From the NCBI GenBank assembly GCA_947629795.1, contig CANRFC010000005.1, positions 1 through 64,000 of the forward strand: a stretch of DNA of 64,000 nt, read 5' to 3'. Position 1 is the first letter of the stretch, and each line of letters begins with the position of its first letter. The DNA is from an uncultured Oscillospiraceae bacterium. GTDB taxonomy: Bacteria > Bacillota > Clostridia > Oscillospirales > Oscillospiraceae. This document shows positions 35,759-45,407 of this stretch, piece after piece. The position numbers and the translations under genes were made by a program. Below the pieces are notes generated by a model that saw only the letters and a program-made list of their open reading frames with translations, did no database searches and had not been told where the DNA came from.

Positions 35759-38287
35759 TCACAGCTTTTCCATGTACTGGGCGGCAGACTTCAGCATCAG
35801 CTTTTTGGTGCCCACATTGTCGAAGGCCACCTCGATGAGGGCGTCGTTGCCCATTTTGGTGATGGTGAGGATCATCCCCCTGCCGAAGGCCTTGTGCATC
35901 ACCATCTGGCCTTTCTGGAAGTCGGGCAGGGCCGCACCGCCGCCGGCAGCGCCCAGGGACGACTGCCGTCTGGGTTTGGGGGTAGGCGGGGTGTATCCCC
36001 GCTCCGCGGGAGGGGTATAGCTCCCCACCGAGGCCTTGGGCGTGGGGCGGGAGGTCCGGGCGCTGTCGGCAGGTTTCCTCTGATATCCGCCATAGGTCCT
36101 CGCACCGTCACCGTAGCTCTCCCGTTCCGGACGCCACTCGCTCTCGGAAAGTCTCCAACTGTCGGAGTAGCCCCCGGTGCGGCCTTCCCGCTCCAGGCGC
36201 TCCTCAGGGATCTCCCCCAGGAACCGGGAGGGCCGGTTGGCCGAGGTCCTGCCATAGAGCATCCGTTGGTTGGCGCAGGTCATGGTCAGCTTCTCCTTGG
36301 CCCGGGTCATGGCCACATAGCAGAGCCGCCGCTCCTCCTCCATCTCCTCCGCGTCGCCGATGGCCTGGAAGCCGGGAAAAATGCCCTCCTCGACCCCCAC
36401 CACGAACACCGAAGGGAACTCCAGGCCCTTGGCTGAGTGCATGGTCATCATCACCACACTGTCGGCCGCGGGGTCATGGCTGTCCAGGTCGGTATAGAGG
36501 GCGATCTCGTCCAGAAAGCCCGCCAGAGAGGGTTCGTCGCTGTTGTCCAGGTAGCTCTGGATGGAGGAGCCAAGCTCCCGCACGTTCTCCAGCCGGGTGC
36601 GATCCTCCACCTTCTCGCTGGTCTCCAGGGCCATGGCGTAGCCCGAGTCGGCACACACCGCGTCATAGAGATCGGTCAGCTCCATCTCCCCCACCTGCCG
36701 GCGCAGGTTCTCCATCATGTCTGTAAAGACTTTGAGCTTGCCGGCGGCCTTTTGAAGGTCCGGATAGTCGGCAGCGTGGGACACCACATCCCAGAGGGAG
36801 AGGCCGTTCCGGGCCGCCAAGGCCTGGGCCCGCTCCACCGTGGTGGCGCCGATGCCCCGGGGGGGATTGTTGATGATCCGCTGAAGCCGCAGGTCGTCCC
36901 CGGGATTGTTGAGCACGCAGAGGTAGGAGAGCATATCCTTCACCTCCGCCCGGTCAAAGAAGCGGATGCCGCCGATGACCTTGTAGGGGATGCCGTTGCG
37001 CTTCATGGCCATTTCCAGCTCCCGGGACTGGGCGTTCATCCGGTAGAGGATGGCGAAGTCCTTCCAATGCTTCCCCTGGGAGTAGCCAGTGAGGATCTGG
37101 GCGGCCACGTATTGGGCCTCCTCATCCTGGTTATAGGCGGTGTAGAGGGTGACCTTTTCCCCGTCTCCGTGGTCGGTCCACAGCTCCTTGCCTTTGCGGC
37201 CCTGGTTGTTGCGGATCACCGCATTGGCCGCCTCCAGAATGTTCTGGGTGGAGCGGTAGTTCTGCTCCAGCCGGATGGTCCGGCAGCCCTTGTACTGGTT
37301 CTCAAAGGAGAGGATATTCTCGATGGTGGCCCCACGGAAGCGGTAGATGGACTGGTCATCGTCGCCCACCACGCAGAAGTTCTCGTAGCCTCCGGCCAGA
37401 GTGGAGGCCAGAAGGTACTGAAGGTTGTTGGTATCCTGGTACTCGTCCACCAGCACATAGCGGAACTTTCTCTGGTAGTAGCTCCGGGTCTCCTCGTCCT
37501 TCTGGAGGAGGAGCACGGTACGGAGGATCAGGTCGTCAAAGTCCAGAGCATCGGCCGCCTTCAGCCGCTTTTCGTACTCCGTGTAGACCTGGGCGATCTT
37601 CTGGAGCCGGAAGTCCCCCGCGGCGGCAGCCTGGGCGGCAAAGTCTGCGGCAAGCTGCACCGCGTCCTTGGCCCGGGAGATGTATCCCAGGACGGATTTG
37701 GGCGGAAATGCCTTCTCATCCAGTCCCAGGGCCTTCAGGGAGTCCTTCACCACCCGCTCTGAATCGGCGGAGTCATAGATGGTAAAGGAGGTGGAATACC
37801 CCAGCTTGTCAATATCCCGGCGCAGGATGCGGGCACAGCAGGAGTGGAAGGTAGAGGCCCACACGTCCTCCGCCTCAGGCCCCAGCATCCGGGAGAGCCG
37901 CTCCTTGAGCTCCCCGGCAGCCTTGTTGGTGAAGGTGATGGCCAGGATGGTCCAGGGGGCTGCCGGGTCCAGGCGGCACAGCCGTTCCGCTCTGCCGGCA
38001 TGGTCTATATCAGGCGCCTGGACATAGCTTTCCAGGAAGGCCAGGTCCTCGGGAGTCACCCACTCGGGGACCTCGTCAGAGTCGGAGCCCCGGCCGTATT
38101 TCATCAGATTTGCCACCCGGTTGATGAGGACGGTGGTCTTGCCGCTCCCCGCCCCGGCCAGCAGCAGCAGAGGGCCCTCAGTAGTCAGGACCGCCCTTCT
38201 CTGCTCCGGATTGAGGACGGAGAACTCCCCTTCGATCACGGCCCGCCGGGCCTTACAGAATCGGGCCTGTTCTTTGATATCCAGCAT
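35759..38287 (-). CDS. pcrA: ATP-dependent DNA helicase PcrA/UvrD
   Basis: 3'-5' superfamily 1A helicase of 842 residues for repair and for clearing proteins from DNA. Motifs: AGAGSGKTTVL (I), DEYQDTN (II), GDDDQSIYRFRGA (III), QNYRSTQNILEAAN (IV), HSAKGLEFPSVFV (V) and VAMTRAKEKL (VI). A low-complexity linker (about 690-785) leads to the C-terminal Tudor-like module (GQMVMHKAFGRGMILT), which in PcrA binds RNA polymerase. An unusual feature is the insert after motif Ia (RGSDSDEVPEW). ATG 38287 is chosen over an in-frame GTG at 38299; neither ribosome site is strong. Confidence 0.95.
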   Translation of the reverse strand: MLDIKEQARFCKARRAVIEGEFSVLNPEQRRAVLTTEGPLLLLAGAGSGKTTVLINRVANLMKYGRGSDSDEVPEWVTPEDLAFLESYVQAPDIDHAGRAERLCRLDPAAPWTILAITFTNKAAGELKERLSRMLGPEAEDVWASTFHSCCARILRRDIDKLGYSTSFTIYDSADSERVVKDSLKALGLDEKAFPPKSVLGYISRAKDAVQLAADFAAQAAAAGDFRLQKIAQVYTEYEKRLKAADALDFDDLILRTVLLLQKDEETRSYYQRKFRYVLVDEYQDTNNLQYLLASTLAGGYENFCVVGDDDQSIYRFRGATIENILSFENQYKGCRTIRLEQNYRSTQNILEAANAVIRNNQGRKGKELWTDHGDGEKVTLYTAYNQDEEAQYVAAQILTGYSQGKHWKDFAILYRMNAQSRELEMAMKRNGIPYKVIGGIRFFDRAEVKDMLSYLCVLNNPGDDLRLQRIINNPPRGIGATTVERAQALAARNGLSLWDVVSHAADYPDLQKAAGKLKVFTDMMENLRRQVGEMELTDLYDAVCADSGYAMALETSEKVEDRTRLENVRELGSSIQSYLDNSDEPSLAGFLDEIALYTDLDSHDPAADSVVMMTMHSAKGLEFPSVFVVGVEEGIFPGFQAIGDAEEMEEERRLCYVAMTRAKEKLTMTCANQRMLYGRTSANRPSRFLGEIPEERLEREGRTGGYSDSWRLSESEWRPERESYGDGARTYGGYQRKPADSARTSRPTPKASVGSYTPPAERGYTPPTPKPRRQSSLGAAGGGAALPDFQKGQMVMHKAFGRGMILTITKMGNDALIEVAFDNVGTKKLMLKSAAQYMEKL

Positions 38288-38323
38288 AGCGTTTCCCACT
38301 CTCTCTTTTTTCGCAGTGGATTT

Positions 38324-38352
38324 ATTTTAGTATATTTTTTGTTCGGTTGCAA
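38324..38352 (-). promoter_or_regulatory. Promoter of pcrA
   Basis: On the minus strand: TTGCAA (38352-38347), a 17-base spacer and TAAAAT (38329-38324). Confidence 0.6.
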
Positions 38353-38381
38353 GCCTTGCCGGGAACTTTCACCCCTTGCCC

Positions 38382-38410
38382 TTGAATTCCCCTCCGGCCT
38401 GGGATAAAAT
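38382..38410 (+). promoter_or_regulatory. Promoter of the DUF5655-like gene
   Basis: TTGAAT (38382-38387), a 17-base spacer and TAAAAT (38405-38410), divergent from pcrA. Confidence 0.6.
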
Positions 38411-38438
38411 AGTGAAAAGCGACGAAAGGAGCTCCGCC

Positions 38439-38813
38439 ATGACCGCTGACGAACTGCTCTTCTTTGACCCCATGCCCCAGGTCCTGCCCATCTACGATAC
38501 GCTGCGGGAGCGGCTCCTTGCCGCCTGTCCCGACGTGGAGATCAAGGTGAGCAAGACCCAGATCTCCTTCAAAAATCCCCGCATTTTTGCCATGGTCTCC
38601 CTCCCCCTCCACCGCCGCAAAGGCTGGCCGGAGGTGTGCCTGGTGGTCTCCTTCGGCCTGGGAAGACAGGCGGTCTCACCCCGCATTGTCAGCTCCGTCC
38701 AGCCCTACCCCGGCCGCTGGACCCACCACACGCTGATCGAACAGCCGGAGTCGGTCGATGACGAACTCATGGCCTGGCTGGACGAGGCCTATGGATTTGC
38801 CAAGGTGAAATAG
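38439..38813 (+). CDS. DUF5655-like protein
   Basis: A 124-residue cytoplasmic protein, similar to the DUF5655 type, with the characteristic KVSKTQISFKNPRIFAMVSLP stretch split here by eye, and a C-terminal helix VDDELMAWLDEAYGFAK. The domain is found alone or fused in many Firmicutes, sometimes near restriction or transport genes; its role is unknown. ATG 38439 follows AAAGGAG by eight bases. It is monocistronic and ends at a bidirectional terminator. Confidence 0.72.
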   Translation: MTADELLFFDPMPQVLPIYDTLRERLLAACPDVEIKVSKTQISFKNPRIFAMVSLPLHRRKGWPEVCLVVSFGLGRQAVSPRIVSSVQPYPGRWTHHTLIEQPESVDDELMAWLDEAYGFAKVK

Positions 38814-38819
38814 CCCGTG

Positions 38820-38850
38820 AAAAAGGACGGAGTGCCCTCCGTCCTTTTTC
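38820..38850. terminator. Bidirectional terminator between DUF5655-like gene and polC
   Basis: AAAAGGACGGAG (38821-38832) pairs with CTCCGTCCTTTT (38837-38848), loop TGCC. Five T on the plus side, and the matching run on the minus side. Confidence 0.8.
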
Positions 38851-38868
38851 TTTTCCCCTTTTTTCTCT

Positions 38869-41800
38869 TCAGAAGAGCGTGATCTGGCTGGTGTCCGGCA
38901 TCTCGCCGAAGGCACCCAGCATCTTCAGCTGCTCGATGTGGGCGGAGGAGACCTTGGGGCAGGCGTCAGTTACCTCCTCGATGGAGATGAAACGCTTTCC
39001 CTGCCGCTGCTCCACAATGGACAATGCCGCCGTCTCGCCCAGGCCGGGAGCAGCCACGAAGGGCGGGATCAGGGCGTTGTCACCGTCAATCAGGAAATGG
39101 GTGGCGTCTGAACGGTACAGGTCCATGCTGTGGAAGGTAAAGCCCCGGAGATAGAACTCATAGACCACCTCCAGGGTGGTGTAGGTGTCCTCCTCCACCG
39201 CCGCGGCAGTCTTCTCGTCCATCTTGGCGGCGATCTCCTTCAGCTTGGCCTTGACCACATCCATCCCCTGGCACATAATGGTGGCGTCAAAGGCCTTGGC
39301 CCGGATGGAGAAGAAGGCCGCGTAGAAGGCCAGGGGCCGGTGGACCTTGAACCAGGCGATGCGGAAGGCCATCATCACGTAGGCCACGGCGTGGGCCTTG
39401 GGGAACAGATAGCCGATCTTGGCCAGGGACTCGATGTACCAGTCGGGGACCTTATGCTCCCGCATGGCCTCCTCCCAACCCGGCTCAAAGCCCTTCTTCT
39501 TCACTTTGCCTTTTCGCACGGCCTCCATGATCTTGAAGGACATTTTGGGTTCCAGGCCCATCTGCATGAGGTAGAGCATGATGTCGTCCCGGCAGCCCAC
39601 CGTGGAATCAACAGTGGCGATCTTACCCACGATCAGGTCCCGGGCGTTGCCCAGCCACACATCGGTGCCGTGGGAGAAGCCGGAAAGCCGCACCAGAGTG
39701 TTGAACTGGGTGGGCTCGGTGTCCATGAGCATCTGGCGGGTGAACTTGGTGTTGAACTCGGGGATGGCCACAGCTCCGGTGGGGCCCAGGATGGGGTCAT
39801 TGACAAAGCCCAGCTTCTCCGAGGAGGTAAACAGGCTCATGGTGTCCGGGTCATCCAGGGAAATATCGGTCCGGGCGTTGACTCCGGTGAGGTCCTCCAG
39901 CATCCGGATCATGGTGGGGTCATCGTGGCCCAGCATGTCCAGCTTCAGCAGATTGGACTCCATGGAGTGATATTCAAAGTGGGTGGTGACGATATCTGTG
40001 GAGGTATCGTCAGCAGGGTGCTGCACCGGGCAGAAGTCGTAGATCTCCCGGTCCTGGGGGATGACCACCATGCCGCCGGGATGCTGACCGGTGGTGCGCT
40101 TGACCCCGGTACAGCCCTTGGCCAGGCGATTCTCCTCCGCCCGGGTGGCGTGGAGTTCCCGCTTCTCCAGATACTTCTTCACATAGCCAAAGGCGGTCTT
40201 CTCCGCCACGGTGCCGATGGTGCCCGCCCGGAACACATGGCTGTCTCCGAAGAGCTCAAAGGTATAGCGGTGGGCCTTGGCCTGATACTCGCCGGAGAAG
40301 TTCAGGTCGATATCGGGGACCTTGTCGCCGCCGAAGCCCAGGAAGGTCTCGAAGGGGATGTTGAAGCCGTCCTTCATATACTGGGTCCCGCACACCGGGC
40401 ACACCTGGTCGGGCATATCCGCCCCGCAGCCATAGCCGTTGGCGGGGCCGAATTCAAAGTCGGCGTGCTTGCACTTGGGGCAGCGGTAGTGGGCGGGCAG
40501 GGAGTTGACCTCGGTGATGCCTGAGAGGAAGGCCACGATGGAGGAGCCCACCGAGCCCCGGGAACCCACCAGATAGCCGTGCTCCAGGGAGTTCTGGACC
40601 AGTTTCTGGGCGGACATGTAGATGACGTCATATTTCCGCTTGATGATGCCGGGCAGTTCCAGGTCGATGCGGTCCTGGACCACCTTGGGCAGCTCTTCAC
40701 CATAGAGCTCATGGGCCTTGTTATACACAAGGCTCTCCAGCTCCTTGTCCGAATCCTTCAGTTTGGGAGCAAAGAGTCCCTTGGGCAGCGGGTCCATCCG
40801 CTCACACTGATCGGCGATGAGATTGGGGCAGCGGATGACCGCGTTGTAGCAGTCCTCCTCTCCCAGGTAGGCAAACTCCTCCAGCATCTCATCGGTGGTC
40901 TTGAAGTAGATGGGCAGGGCCTCGTCACAGTCCTCAAAGCCTTTGGAGTCCAGCAGGATGTGACGGTAGATCTCATCCTCCGGGTCCATGAAGTGGACGT
41001 CGCCGGTGGCACAGAAGGGCTTGTCCAGCTCCTTCGCCAACCTGACTACCGTGCGGTTGAATTCCCGAATATCCTCCTCACTCTCGGCCAGCGGCCGCCC
41101 GGTGCGCTTCTCCGGCCGGAGCATAAAGGCATTGTTGCACAGGGGCTGGATCTCCAGGAAGTCGTACCAGGAAGCGATACGCCGCAGTTCCTCCCAATCC
41201 TTGCCCCTGTACACTGCCTCATAGAGTTCACCCGCCGAGCAGGCAGAACCCAGGATCAGCCCCTCCCTGTATTGGTCGATCTCGCTCTTGGGCATGATGG
41301 GAAAGCGCTCAAAATGCTTCAGATGGGCGTTTGAGATCAGATGGTAGAGGTTGCGCAGCCCCAGTTGGTTCTTGGCCAGAACAATGAGGTGCTTGGGCCT
41401 GCGGCGCACCTTCCGCCGCTTCCGCAGGGCGCCCATGGAGCCGTTGATGGATTGGAGATCGTGGACCCCCATCTCTTCCAGCATTTTGAAAAACGGGATG
41501 AGCATATAGCCCACCATCCCGGCGTCGTCGCTGGCCCGATGGTGGTTAAAAGCGGGCAGGTCCAAATGTCCCGCTACCGTATCCAGCTTGAAATTCTTCA
41601 AATCGGGAAGCAGATTCTGGGCCAGGATCAGGGAATCGATCCAGGGATTCTTGAACTCCCTGCCCATCCGACTGCAGCCCTTGGCAATAAAACCGGTATC
41701 AAACTCGGCGTTGTGGGCGGCCAGCGGGCGGTCCCCGGCAAAGTCCAGGAAGGCGTTGATGGCCTCAGCCTGACTGGGCGCCCCCTCCAGCATGGAGTTG

Positions 41801-43041
41801 GTGATACCGGTGAGCTCGATGATCTCCCGGGGCAGGGGCCCCTCCGGGTCGGCAAAGGTATTGAAGGTCTCACAGATCTCCCCATCCCGGAGAATGACGG
41901 CCCCGATCTCGATGATGCGGTCCCGGTCCTTGCTCAATCCGGTGGTCTCGATATCGAAGCAGACGATCTCCCCATGGAAGTCCTGCTCCAGGGTGCCGTG
42001 AACGGCCACCTGGTCGTCTACGTCATTGATAAAGTAGGCTTCCACACCATAGAGGATCTTGATATCCTTGGCGGCGTGCCACGCCTCGGGGAAGGACTGG
42101 GCCACGCCGTGGTCCGTGATGGCAATGGCCCTGTGACCCCACTTTTCAGCCCGCTTCACCGCCTCACCGGCGGGAGTGAGGGCGTCCATCATGGACATGG
42201 TGGTGTGCAGGTGGAGCTCCACCCGCTTCTCAGGGGCGGTGTCCATCCGCTGGGTCTTCTCCCCCTCCATCACCGCATAGGGCTCCAGCACCATATCGTT
42301 GGTAAATCGGTCAATGTTCAGCCGCCCCTGGACCAACACGGTCATCCCCTCGTGGATGCCGTCCACTAAAGCCTTTCCCTCTTCCCCGGGAAAGAACTTG
42401 TTCACCCGCACGGAGCCGGTATAGTCTGTGATATCGAAAGAGACCACCCAGGCTCCCCGCTTTTTCAGCTCCCGGTGGTCAACTGAAAATACATCGCCCT
42501 TGACCACCACCGTACCCATATCCAGCACCAGCTCAGAGATGGGGATGGGGTCTTTTTTGATGGGGTGGAGACCGTAGATCAGCCTTCCGGAGCGCTTTTT
42601 CTCCCCCTTCTTTTCCTTCATGGGACCCTGTAAAACGCTCTTCATTGCCGCCTTGCGGAGCTCTTCCGTCCTGCGGAAAGGGTCGTCGACCTGCGCCTTC
42701 TGTTCCGGGGCAGGTGCGGGATCAGGGATATCCTCCGGCGGTTCAGAGGAGGGCACCTCCTCAGGAGGCGCTTCCGGCAAGGGGATCTCCTCTTCCGGGG
42801 GCACCGCATCCTCCACACGAACACGCACCTCGGCCAGGTTCAGGCCAAAGCGCTCGGCCAATGTCTCTTCCACCAGGCGGCGGGTGCTCTCATCCGGAAG
42901 GGCAGCGCAGCAGACCCTGACCCGCATGGTCCGGGTCTGGCTGTCCAGCTCCACGCCTTCCACCTGCCAGTCCGCCGCCTTCGCAGCGGCAAGAGTCCCG
43001 GCAAGGGGGGCAAAAATCGTCAAAAAGGGGATCCATTGCAT
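38869..43041 (-). CDS. polC: DNA polymerase III alpha subunit, PolC type
   Basis: Main replicative polymerase of Firmicutes, about 1,390 residues. Order: N-terminal NTD-I, a Pro/Glu-rich linker (about 95-135), OB domain (near 180-250), PHP part with HLHTTMSMMDALTP (near 275), inserted DEDDh exonuclease VCFDIETTGLSKD (near 361) giving proofreading, then the C-family palm, fingers and the C-terminal duplex-binding end. The four-cysteine zinc site CPKCKH...CPVCGTQY is visible. ATG 43041 is tentative; a TTG at 43086 would add 15 residues. It is the last gene of the pyrH-to-polC run, 22 to 67 bases after ispG. Confidence 0.96.
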   Translation of the reverse strand: MQWIPFLTIFAPLAGTLAAAKAADWQVEGVELDSQTRTMRVRVCCAALPDESTRRLVEETLAERFGLNLAEVRVRVEDAVPPEEEIPLPEAPPEEVPSSEPPEDIPDPAPAPEQKAQVDDPFRRTEELRKAAMKSVLQGPMKEKKGEKKRSGRLIYGLHPIKKDPIPISELVLDMGTVVVKGDVFSVDHRELKKRGAWVVSFDITDYTGSVRVNKFFPGEEGKALVDGIHEGMTVLVQGRLNIDRFTNDMVLEPYAVMEGEKTQRMDTAPEKRVELHLHTTMSMMDALTPAGEAVKRAEKWGHRAIAITDHGVAQSFPEAWHAAKDIKILYGVEAYFINDVDDQVAVHGTLEQDFHGEIVCFDIETTGLSKDRDRIIEIGAVILRDGEICETFNTFADPEGPLPREIIELTGITNSMLEGAPSQAEAINAFLDFAGDRPLAAHNAEFDTGFIAKGCSRMGREFKNPWIDSLILAQNLLPDLKNFKLDTVAGHLDLPAFNHHRASDDAGMVGYMLIPFFKMLEEMGVHDLQSINGSMGALRKRRKVRRRPKHLIVLAKNQLGLRNLYHLISNAHLKHFERFPIMPKSEIDQYREGLILGSACSAGELYEAVYRGKDWEELRRIASWYDFLEIQPLCNNAFMLRPEKRTGRPLAESEEDIREFNRTVVRLAKELDKPFCATGDVHFMDPEDEIYRHILLDSKGFEDCDEALPIYFKTTDEMLEEFAYLGEEDCYNAVIRCPNLIADQCERMDPLPKGLFAPKLKDSDKELESLVYNKAHELYGEELPKVVQDRIDLELPGIIKRKYDVIYMSAQKLVQNSLEHGYLVGSRGSVGSSIVAFLSGITEVNSLPAHYRCPKCKHADFEFGPANGYGCGADMPDQVCPVCGTQYMKDGFNIPFETFLGFGGDKVPDIDLNFSGEYQAKAHRYTFELFGDSHVFRAGTIGTVAEKTAFGYVKKYLEKRELHATRAEENRLAKGCTGVKRTTGQHPGGMVVIPQDREIYDFCPVQHPADDTSTDIVTTHFEYHSMESNLLKLDMLGHDDPTMIRMLEDLTGVNARTDISLDDPDTMSLFTSSEKLGFVNDPILGPTGAVAIPEFNTKFTRQMLMDTEPTQFNTLVRLSGFSHGTDVWLGNARDLIVGKIATVDSTVGCRDDIMLYLMQMGLEPKMSFKIMEAVRKGKVKKKGFEPGWEEAMREHKVPDWYIESLAKIGYLFPKAHAVAYVMMAFRIAWFKVHRPLAFYAAFFSIRAKAFDATIMCQGMDVVKAKLKEIAAKMDEKTAAAVEEDTYTTLEVVYEFYLRGFTFHSMDLYRSDATHFLIDGDNALIPPFVAAPGLGETAALSIVEQRQGKRFISIEEVTDACPKVSSAHIEQLKMLGAFGEMPDTSQITLF

Positions 43042-43108
43042 GGGAAAACACCATCCGTAATCGTAAAATCTCTCTAAAGCGCGCAAAGACTCATCTTCCG
43101 GGCAGCTC

Positions 43109-44146
43109 TCAGAGTTCCTCTATCAGCCGGAATAGCTCGTCCACCAATTGACTCTGGGGAACTTTCTTCACGATTTCACCGTGCTTGAAGAGCAGCCCCT
43201 CCCCTACGCCGCCGGCAATTCCCACATCGGCGGCGGAGGCCTCGCCGGGGCCGTTGACCACACATCCCATCACCGCCACGGTAATGGGCTTGTCCACTGT
43301 CTTCAGCCGCTCCTCGACCTCGCCCGCCAGGCCGATCAGGTCAATGCGGGTGCGTCCGCAGGTAGGGCAGGCGATGAGCTCCGGGCCATCCCGCCGCACG
43401 CCGGCAGCCTTCAGGATATCCCGGGCAGCATAGACCTCCTCAATGGGGTCGGCGGAGAGAGAGACCCGCACCGTATCGCCGATCCCCAGGGCCAAAAGTC
43501 CGCCAATGCCCACAGCGGACTTCAGGATCCCCATCTTGGGCGTTCCGGTCTCGGTGACGCCAATATGTAAAGGATAATTGCTTTTCATGCTCATGAGCTG
43601 GTAGGCCCGCATGGTGATGGGCACCGAAGAGGATTTCAGGGACACACAGATATCCTGAAACTGCAGGTCCTCCAAAATGTGAATGTGCCCGAAAGCGCTC
43701 TCTACCAAGGCCTCCGGAGTCACGTCGCCGTACTTGGCAAGTAGGTCCTTCTCCAAAGAGCCCCCATTGACCCCGATACGGATGGGAAGGTTTTCTCCTT
43801 TACAGGCTTCCACCACCGCCTGGACCTTTTCTCTGGAGCCAATATTCCCCGGGTTGATGCGCACAGCATCACAGCCGGACTTGATACTGGCCAGGGCCAG
43901 CTTGTAATCAAAGTGGATATCCACCACCAGGGGGATAGAGATGCGCTTTTTGATCTCTCCCACTGCCTGAGCGGCATCCATGTCGGGAACTGCCACCCGG
44001 ATGATCTCACAGCCGGCAGCCTCCAGCCGCCTGATCTGTTCGACCGTGGCCTCCACATCCTGGGTAGGAGTGTTGCACATGGATTGAATGGTGACAGGGG
44101 CACCGCCCCCCACCAAAACGCCGCCAACATGAATCTGCCTGGTCAT
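43109..44146 (-). CDS. ispG: 4-hydroxy-3-methylbut-2-enyl-diphosphate synthase
   Basis: Iron-sulfur enzyme of the MEP isoprenoid pathway converting MEcPP to HMBPP. The 345-residue length is usual. An early TIQSMCNTPTQDV block (TIM barrel) and the cluster ligands in CPTCGRTRIDL and GCVVNGPGEA (three Cys plus a conserved Glu) are present. ATG 44146 follows AGGTGAAGC. The 122-base gap to rseP contains two hairpins, one 9-bp (CTTGCTCCT/AGGAGCAAG), without a T tail in the reading direction. Confidence 0.96.
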   Translation of the reverse strand: MTRQIHVGGVLVGGGAPVTIQSMCNTPTQDVEATVEQIRRLEAAGCEIIRVAVPDMDAAQAVGEIKKRISIPLVVDIHFDYKLALASIKSGCDAVRINPGNIGSREKVQAVVEACKGENLPIRIGVNGGSLEKDLLAKYGDVTPEALVESAFGHIHILEDLQFQDICVSLKSSSVPITMRAYQLMSMKSNYPLHIGVTETGTPKMGILKSAVGIGGLLALGIGDTVRVSLSADPIEEVYAARDILKAAGVRRDGPELIACPTCGRTRIDLIGLAGEVEERLKTVDKPITVAVMGCVVNGPGEASAADVGIAGGVGEGLLFKHGEIVKKVPQSQLVDELFRLIEEL

Positions 44147-44268
44147 AATCCCGCTTCACCTTTCCTCAAACTGTCAAACAATCACATGGTTTTAATTCAA
44201 AGTTTTTTGGCTTGCTCCTTTATATCAAAGAGGAGCAAGTCTGCCCCTCTTTCTTCAAGGAAGGGGGA

Positions 44269-45354
44269 TCAGACTCCGAACAGCTTCAAAACGTCGCTGA
44301 TATTCACTGCCAGGATCAGAAGGATCAGGCAGGCAAACCCCGCCGCGCTGACCCAGCTCTGGTACTTGGGATCCAGTTTCCGGCCCCGGACAGCCAGCAA
44401 AATACCGTTCACCGCCATAAAGAGCACCTGGCCGCCATCCAGCGCCGGAATGGGCAGCAGATTCATCATCGCCAGATTGATGGAGATGAAAGCCACAAAG
44501 TACAGGATATTGAGCAGCGCGCCCAAAATGGGGCTCTGCTGATTTGCCTCTGCGGCCTGGGCCCCTTGCTCTCCCATCTCTCCCATCAGGTCCACCATGC
44601 CGACAATGCCAGACATATCCCGGACCCCTGCCCTGCCGGAGAACAGATCCCCCAGGCTGAGCCAGACGATGCGCACAAAGTCCATGCTCTGGTAGCAGCT
44701 GTTCCTGATCAACAGACCAGGTGTACTCTCCAACACCGCCGGGGCAATGCCCAGATAGGGGACAGCCGAGCCGTCGGAGGCTGCCACGAAGGACAGTTCA
44801 AAATTGGGATAGGCCACTCTTTGCCCGTTCCGCTCCACCACAAGGTCCACGGACTTTGAGGTGCTCCGGTTCAGATAGAGGGAGATATCATCCACAGTCC
44901 AGATGCGATGTCCGTTCACCGACCACACCCGGTCTCCCACCTGGAGCCCCTGTTCCTGGGCCGTTCCCCAGTCCTTGAAGTCCCCCACCATGGGCTCGAC
45001 AAAGTATTTGTTGGTGGAAAAAAGACACAGGATGATGAGAAAGCCTGTGAGAAAGTTCATAAAAATACCGGCCAGGAGGATGATAAGCCGCTGCCACCAG
45101 GGGCGGTTCGGGAAAGCCCGGGGATCGACGGACTCCCCCTCTTCCTCCCCCTCCATGGCGCAGAAACCGCCAATGGGGAGCAGGCGCAGCGAATAGTCGG
45201 TCTCCTTTCCTTGCCGATGAAGGATCTGCGGTCCCATGCCGATGGAGAACTCGTTGACCTTCACCCCGCAGAGCTTGGCAGCGGCAAAATGCCCGAATTC
45301 GTGGAGGGCAATGAGGAGCCCTACCATGATGATCGCGATCAAGATATAGAACAA
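44269..45354 (-). CDS. rseP: Site-2 metalloprotease RseP
   Basis: Intramembrane zinc protease of 361 residues that cuts anti-sigma factors and signal-peptide remnants in the membrane. HEFGH is at residues 18-22, one PDZ domain follows (about 120-190), and the third zinc ligand is in LLPIPALDGG. The start is probably TTG 45354: GGAGGTG lies six bases upstream. A TTG at 45381 would need no visible ribosome-binding site. It is placed between dxr and ispG, as in many Firmicutes. Confidence 0.94.
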   Translation of the reverse strand: MFYILIAIIMVGLLIALHEFGHFAAAKLCGVKVNEFSIGMGPQILHRQGKETDYSLRLLPIGGFCAMEGEEEGESVDPRAFPNRPWWQRLIILLAGIFMNFLTGFLIILCLFSTNKYFVEPMVGDFKDWGTAQEQGLQVGDRVWSVNGHRIWTVDDISLYLNRSTSKSVDLVVERNGQRVAYPNFELSFVAASDGSAVPYLGIAPAVLESTPGLLIRNSCYQSMDFVRIVWLSLGDLFSGRAGVRDMSGIVGMVDLMGEMGEQGAQAAEANQQSPILGALLNILYFVAFISINLAMMNLLPIPALDGGQVLFMAVNGILLAVRGRKLDPKYQSWVSAAGFACLILLILAVNISDVLKLFGV

Positions 45355-45407
45355 AATGGCACCTCCATGGGGTCCAATCAAATGTGGGTCGATGAGGAGA
45401 CCGACCC

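Noticed and set aside
44190..44268. Hairpins between rseP and ispG as terminators
   Set aside because: Good stems, but no T tail in the direction of transcription; kept only as intergenic structure.
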